From: Nitrospinaceae bacterium
GTDB taxonomy: Bacteria > Nitrospinota > Nitrospinia > Nitrospinales > VA-1
Direction: 5' to 3'
Assembly (NCBI GenBank): GCA_012961055.1
Contig: DUAA01000010.1
Location: forward strand, 1-8,649
DNA length: 8,649 nt
Under the pieces are notes generated by a model that ran no database searches, had not been told where the DNA came from, and worked only from the letters and a program-made list of their open reading frames with translations. The position numbers were made by a program, and so were the translations under genes. How positions within the stretch are numbered: the first letter of the stretch is position 1; each line of letters begins with the position of its first letter. Positions 6,157 to 8,649 of this stretch are shown one piece after another.

Positions 6157-6495
6157 CTAACCTGAGGACCGGTAGCGGGGAACGGTGGTATCTACAACCT
6201 GCGACCAGGCATCGATGCCACCGATCAGATTGTGCACGGTTTTGAATCCGCATTCTACCAGCTCTATGGCAGCTTTTTGTGAGCGCTCACCATGGTGGCA
6301 GATTACCACGATCTCTTCTTCAAAAATAAATTCCTGTTGCCGGTCAACGACCTCTGCCAGCGGGAAGTTTTCTGACCCCGCAATAGCGGACAGAGAAAAT
6401 TCCCAAGGCTCCCGGACATCGAGTAGAAAAATATCTTCTCCATTATCCAGTTTTTTTTTCAGTTCAAGTGGTTGCAAATTATTGACAGTGTTCAT
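6157..6495 (-). CDS. Single-domain rhodanese (sulfurtransferase)
   Basis: A 112-aa cytoplasmic single rhodanese domain, about the size of GlpE. It has DVREPWEF (26-33), the active-site loop C66-HHGERS (the CxxGxRS form, with the persulfide-forming Cys), and the C-terminal GFKTVHNLIGGIDAW (83-97). Such proteins carry sulfane sulfur as a Cys persulfide, often from thiosulfate or for sulfur relay; the donor and acceptor are not determinable. The ATG is 7 bp after the stop of the DASS transporter and has only an A-rich stretch before it, so translation is probably coupled to the transporter. That pairing hints at a sulfur oxyanion or sulfur-containing substrate for the transporter. Confidence 0.92.
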   Translation of the reverse strand: MNTVNNLQPLELKKKLDNGEDIFLLDVREPWEFSLSAIAGSENFPLAEVVDRQQEFIFEEEIVVICHHGERSQKAAIELVECGFKTVHNLIGGIDAWSQVVDTTVPRYRSSG

Positions 6496-6502
6496 ATTTT
6501 TT

Positions 6503-7957
6503 TTATTGAAAACCTACTATCGGCCAGTAGACCATTAGGAGAAATACGTAGCAAATCAGCCCCAATAGGCTGAGGATACTTCCTGACCAGATCATCTCTT
6601 TTAACGTAAAGAACCTTGAAGAATAAGCCAATGCTGCTGCCGGGGTGGCGATGGGCAAAATAAAAGCAAAGTTGCTGGGTAAAACTACACTCATGGTAGC
6701 TACCACAGGATCAACCCCATATGCCGGTCCCATACTGATAGCCGTGGGCAAAAGAATAGCAATGACTGCGGAATTGCTCATAAAAGTGGTGAATAAGGTT
6801 GACAGTACTGCAATAACAAATAGAAAAACAATGCCTGATTCGACCCACCCCGAAAATAGTTGCTCAGCTAGCCATAATGCCGCTCCTGATTCTGCCATGA
6901 CCTCTCCCAAGCAGATGGCACCTCCGTACATGAGAACAATGGCCCAGTTAATGTGTGCTTCTACCATTTTCCAGGTGATGAGATTCAACACGAACAATAG
7001 AACGATGGCAATAATGGCAATGTTAGCGATACCTAGCTGATCACCAAACCGGAACCAACAAAATAGCGTGGCACCCATTACCAGAGCTATTCCCTTTTCC
7101 TGAAAGGTCAATCGCCCCATGACCAACGATTTTTGTTTTAATGCTTTACGTGCCGGTTCGATGTCATGGATATCAGGCGGAAACATGATTTTTAAAGCTA
7201 GCCAGCCGCCTGCAAACATAAGTAGCACCAATGGAAAACTCAACTGTGTGTATTGAAGAATGCCTAAAGTTTTCTGTCCGTCTGTGGCTTTTTCCAACAT
7301 CTCTACGCCTAAGGGCACGCGTCCCCCACCGAGCACGGTCATAGCCCCGCCGATGATACATCCCCAGGCCATGGCAAAGTACATTGACTTGCCAAAGATG
7401 GAGTTCTCTCGTTTTAAATTTAAGGACCCTATGATTTCGTGGATGATCGGAAACAGGATGACTGCTACAGCATGCTCAGACATGAAGCACGAGCTGACTC
7501 CTGCAAAACAATAGGTTGCCGAGACCAATTGCCCAGGAGTTTTGCTCCAGTTTTCCATGACCCAAAAAGAAATTCGGGTGCTGAGTCCACAGGCAATCAT
7601 TGATGCCGATAAGATAAAAACTCCGAGGATGAAGAAAACTGCCTTGTTACCAAAATAACCATAAGCCTGACTGGCGTCCATAATTCCCAGAAGCGGAACG
7701 GCAGCAATAGCGAGCAGACTGGTAATTGAAAGTGGAATGATGTTTGTAGTCCACAGACTGACGCAAAGTACAAATAGGCAGAGTGCTTTATAGCCTTCCG
7801 GTGAAAGACCGCTCGGGACTTCCTGCGTTAGCATCAGGGCAAAAATACTGAAAAATAGGCCCAAGATCATGTATCTGCGTAGACGATCAAAAAGCACGAT
7901 CCAAATTGGACGCTTATCGATAATGATCTGCTGGTTTTTAAACTGTGGATCGGTCAT
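6503..7957 (-). CDS. DASS/SLC13-family anion transporter with divergent substrate-site motifs
   Basis: A 484-aa inner-membrane protein with about 11 hydrophobic segments after a cytoplasmic N-terminus. Family landmarks include WTTNIIPLSITSLL, MYGGAICLGEVMAESG and LPSNFAFILPIATP. Canonical members, usually Na+-coupled importers of dicarboxylates or sulfate, carry two SNT motifs and two TPxN-type motifs. Here the second SNT is conserved as SNS (394-396), but the first is SEH (160-162). The first GTPPN is replaced by GGGRVPL (210-216), and the second TPPN by TPAAA (438-442). Substrate and ion coupling therefore cannot be transferred from known members. ATG at 7957 is preferred; a TTG at 7972 would add five residues, and neither has a clear ribosome site. 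It is followed 7 bp later by the rhodanese. Confidence 0.88.
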   Translation of the reverse strand: MTDPQFKNQQIIIDKRPIWIVLFDRLRRYMILGLFFSIFALMLTQEVPSGLSPEGYKALCLFVLCVSLWTTNIIPLSITSLLAIAAVPLLGIMDASQAYGYFGNKAVFFILGVFILSASMIACGLSTRISFWVMENWSKTPGQLVSATYCFAGVSSCFMSEHAVAVILFPIIHEIIGSLNLKRENSIFGKSMYFAMAWGCIIGGAMTVLGGGRVPLGVEMLEKATDGQKTLGILQYTQLSFPLVLLMFAGGWLALKIMFPPDIHDIEPARKALKQKSLVMGRLTFQEKGIALVMGATLFCWFRFGDQLGIANIAIIAIVLLFVLNLITWKMVEAHINWAIVLMYGGAICLGEVMAESGAALWLAEQLFSGWVESGIVFLFVIAVLSTLFTTFMSNSAVIAILLPTAISMGPAYGVDPVVATMSVVLPSNFAFILPIATPAAALAYSSRFFTLKEMIWSGSILSLLGLICYVFLLMVYWPIVGFQ

Positions 7958-8194
7958 TGCGGCAGTGTCCAAGTGAAAAATTTAAATTTTGATGATAACC
8001 TCTTGATAGTTAAAGAGCTACCATTAACTTTCTCATAGATTTTGATAAATGAGGTTTTTTATGAAGAATACTAAGATCAATATTAGTTGCTTTTGATATT
8101 GACGATCCGAAAACACGGGCGTGGATAAAAGGTTCTCCCCATCTGATAGAGTGATATTTTTGCGCTACCCCAATTTGTCGACTACTTTAGTGAA

Positions 8195-8317
8195 ATGAGC
8201 CGAACTCATATGCTTCAGCTCTACACTAAGGTTTTTCCTTTAACACATGGGACACCCGTATTGTACTGGTTGGTGATTCTGATCTGGACCTGGTGGGGGC
8301 GTAGCGGAATTTTGTAA
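8195..8317 (+). CDS. Small ORF upstream of leuC with a branched-chain-rich stretch (candidate leader peptide)
   Basis: A 40-codon ORF, MSRTHMLQLYTKVF, ending WTWWGRSGIL; a 35-codon version starts at 8210. Codons 22-31 (8258-8287) read VLYWLVILIW, seven of ten being Val, Leu or Ile. It ends 237 bp before leuC. Segments able to pair lie downstream: CGGTC (8324-8328) with GACCG (8372-8376), enclosing TGAGAA/TTCTCA (8340-8345 with 8359-8364), then AAGGCC/GGCCTT (8382-8399). No plus-strand T run follows, so a terminator is not shown. The start has no clear ribosome site. It could also be a random ORF or a membrane micropeptide. Confidence 0.25.
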   Translation: MSRTHMLQLYTKVFPLTHGTPVLYWLVILIWTWWGRSGIL

Positions 8318-8378
8318 CGTCGCCGGTCAAGGGTTTCTTTGAGAAGTCCAATCATAAGTTCTCAGTAAACAGACCGTC

Positions 8379-8399
8379 AAAAAGGCCTTTTGGGGCCTT
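8379..8399 (-). terminator. Intrinsic terminator-like hairpin, minus strand
   Basis: On the minus strand AAGGCC, loop CCAAAA and GGCCTT form a 6-bp GC-rich stem that runs into TTTTT. As with the one upstream of aroDE, no minus-strand gene is visible feeding into it from the right within the window. Confidence 0.5.
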
Positions 8400-8519
8400 G
8401 TATACCTAATTCTACGTTAAAAAATGAGTGAAATAAATCTATATGGTAGGGCCATTTAATGATATCCTGCGTAATCATATGATGTTTCGGAAAATTTCAT
8501 TAAGTAACTGAAGTACCCT

Positions 8520-8546
8520 GCGGATTTATTATCCGCTTTGGAGGGA
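8520..8546 (+). promoter_or_regulatory. Hairpin next to the leuC ribosome binding site
   Basis: GCGGAT (8520-8525) pairs with ATCCGC (8531-8536) around TTATT. The stem ends 3 nt before TGGAGGG; the GGAGGG core is followed 8 nt later by the leuC ATG. It could influence ribosome access or mRNA stability. Confidence 0.45.
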
Positions 8547-8554
8547 ACTGTTTG

Positions 8555-8649
8555 ATGGGAATGACAATTACGGAAAAGATTTTAGCTGCACATGCAGGAC
8601 AAGAGTCCGTTAAACCGGGCGATAATATTTGGGTAGATGCGGATGTTCT
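8555..8649 (+). CDS. leuC: 3-isopropylmalate dehydratase large subunit, N-terminus only
   Basis: The first 31 codons of an aconitase-family protein, running off the window. MGMTITEKILAAHAG followed by VKPGDNIWVDADV matches the N-terminus of the thermophile/archaeal-type LeuC (homoaconitase/IPM dehydratase family), which isomerises 2- and 3-isopropylmalate in leucine synthesis with the small subunit LeuD. The [4Fe-4S] cysteines and active site are outside the window. The start at 8555 is supported by a strong GGAGGG 8 nt upstream; a Met two codons later is less likely. With so little sequence, a homoaconitase-like relative cannot be excluded. Confidence 0.85.
   Translation, partial: MGMTITEKILAAHAGQESVKPGDNIWVDADV

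Larger units (their letters stand above)
7958..8554. other. About 600-bp intergenic region between divergent DASS and leuC genes
   Basis: No convincing full-length gene. It contains an inverted repeat AGTTAA (8008-8013) / TTAACT (8024-8029) near the DASS start, an 11-codon ORF at 8061-8096 with GAGG 6 nt before its ATG, a 40-codon ORF at 8195-8317 (listed separately), a minus-strand terminator at 8379-8399, a 10-bp palindrome ATCATATGAT (8474-8483), and a hairpin next to the leuC ribosome site. TTGACG (8099-8104) with GATAAA (8124-8129), 19 bp apart, is a weak promoter candidate; TTAAAA (8417-8422) with TATATG (8440-8445) is a second, nearer to leuC. Confidence 0.5.

Noticed and set aside
6148..6160. 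TTAGC-GAG-GCTAA hairpin between aroDE and rhodanese
   Set aside because: Stem of five AT-rich pairs with no T run on the 3' side of either strand; not enough for a terminator call.
6185..6538. 117-codon plus-strand ORF
   Set aside because: Antisense to the rhodanese, whose active-site loop is intact; Ser-rich shadow.
6645..7040. 131-codon plus-strand ORF
   Set aside because: Antisense to the transporter; Met/Thr/Ala-rich as expected for the reverse of membrane helices.
1..8649. CRISPR arrays, tRNA genes, insertion sequences
   Set aside because: No regularly spaced repeats, tRNA-like cloverleaf or T-loop, or transposase motifs were found by eye on either strand.

Overview
The window is bacterial DNA of moderate GC content with short intergenic gaps. 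Its genes are a sigma-54-dependent activator, a fused AroD-AroE shikimate enzyme, a LeuC of the thermophile-type family (N-terminus only), a divalent-anion (DASS/SLC13) transporter followed by a rhodanese, and several small, poorly characterised proteins. Several starts (aroDE, rhodanese, DASS) have no good Shine-Dalgarno. The gene mix would fit a marine Nitrospinota-like or deep-branching proteobacterial lineage, but that is a low-confidence guess; no rRNA, tRNA or other taxonomic marker is present.

Layout, left to right. (1) Minus strand, about 1-1187: a four-TPR protein, then 4 bp later a pyridine nucleotide-disulfide oxidoreductase that leaves the window. The oxidoreductase keeps its redox-active Cys pair and NAD(P) motif, but its FAD-binding GxGxxG segment is deleted and the frame is broken. 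(2) Plus strand, 1422-2566: an unrecognised 90-aa protein, a Rieske-fold protein in which both cluster-binding His are replaced by Cys, and a metal-binding cupin behind its own promoter with an inverted repeat. (3) 2708-3860: a near-consensus promoter with a 20-bp direct repeat drives a sigma-54 activator that lacks a sensory domain and has almost no 5' UTR. (4) 3861-4658: a gap with complementary segments, a 66-aa minus-strand protein, two minus-strand terminators with no matching gene, and a 30-codon plus-strand ORF. (5) 4659-6128: aroDE. (6) Minus strand, 6157-7957: a DASS-type transporter with altered signature motifs, then a single-domain rhodanese. (7) 7958-8554: about 600 bp without a clear gene, holding tiny ORFs, a weak promoter and hairpins. 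(8) 8555 onward: leuC.

The most interesting candidate is upstream of aroDE. The 30-codon ORF has six Trp/Phe/Tyr codons among nine consecutive codons. It is followed by a bulged long-range stem ending in a T run, and then by a gene whose pathway makes exactly those amino acids. That is the architecture of a ribosome-mediated attenuator. A weaker parallel exists upstream of leuC, where a 40-codon ORF contains a Val/Leu/Ile-rich stretch. The other notable items are the all-Cys Rieske-like protein, the DASS transporter that has lost its first SNT and both TPxN motifs, and the deletion in the flavoprotein.
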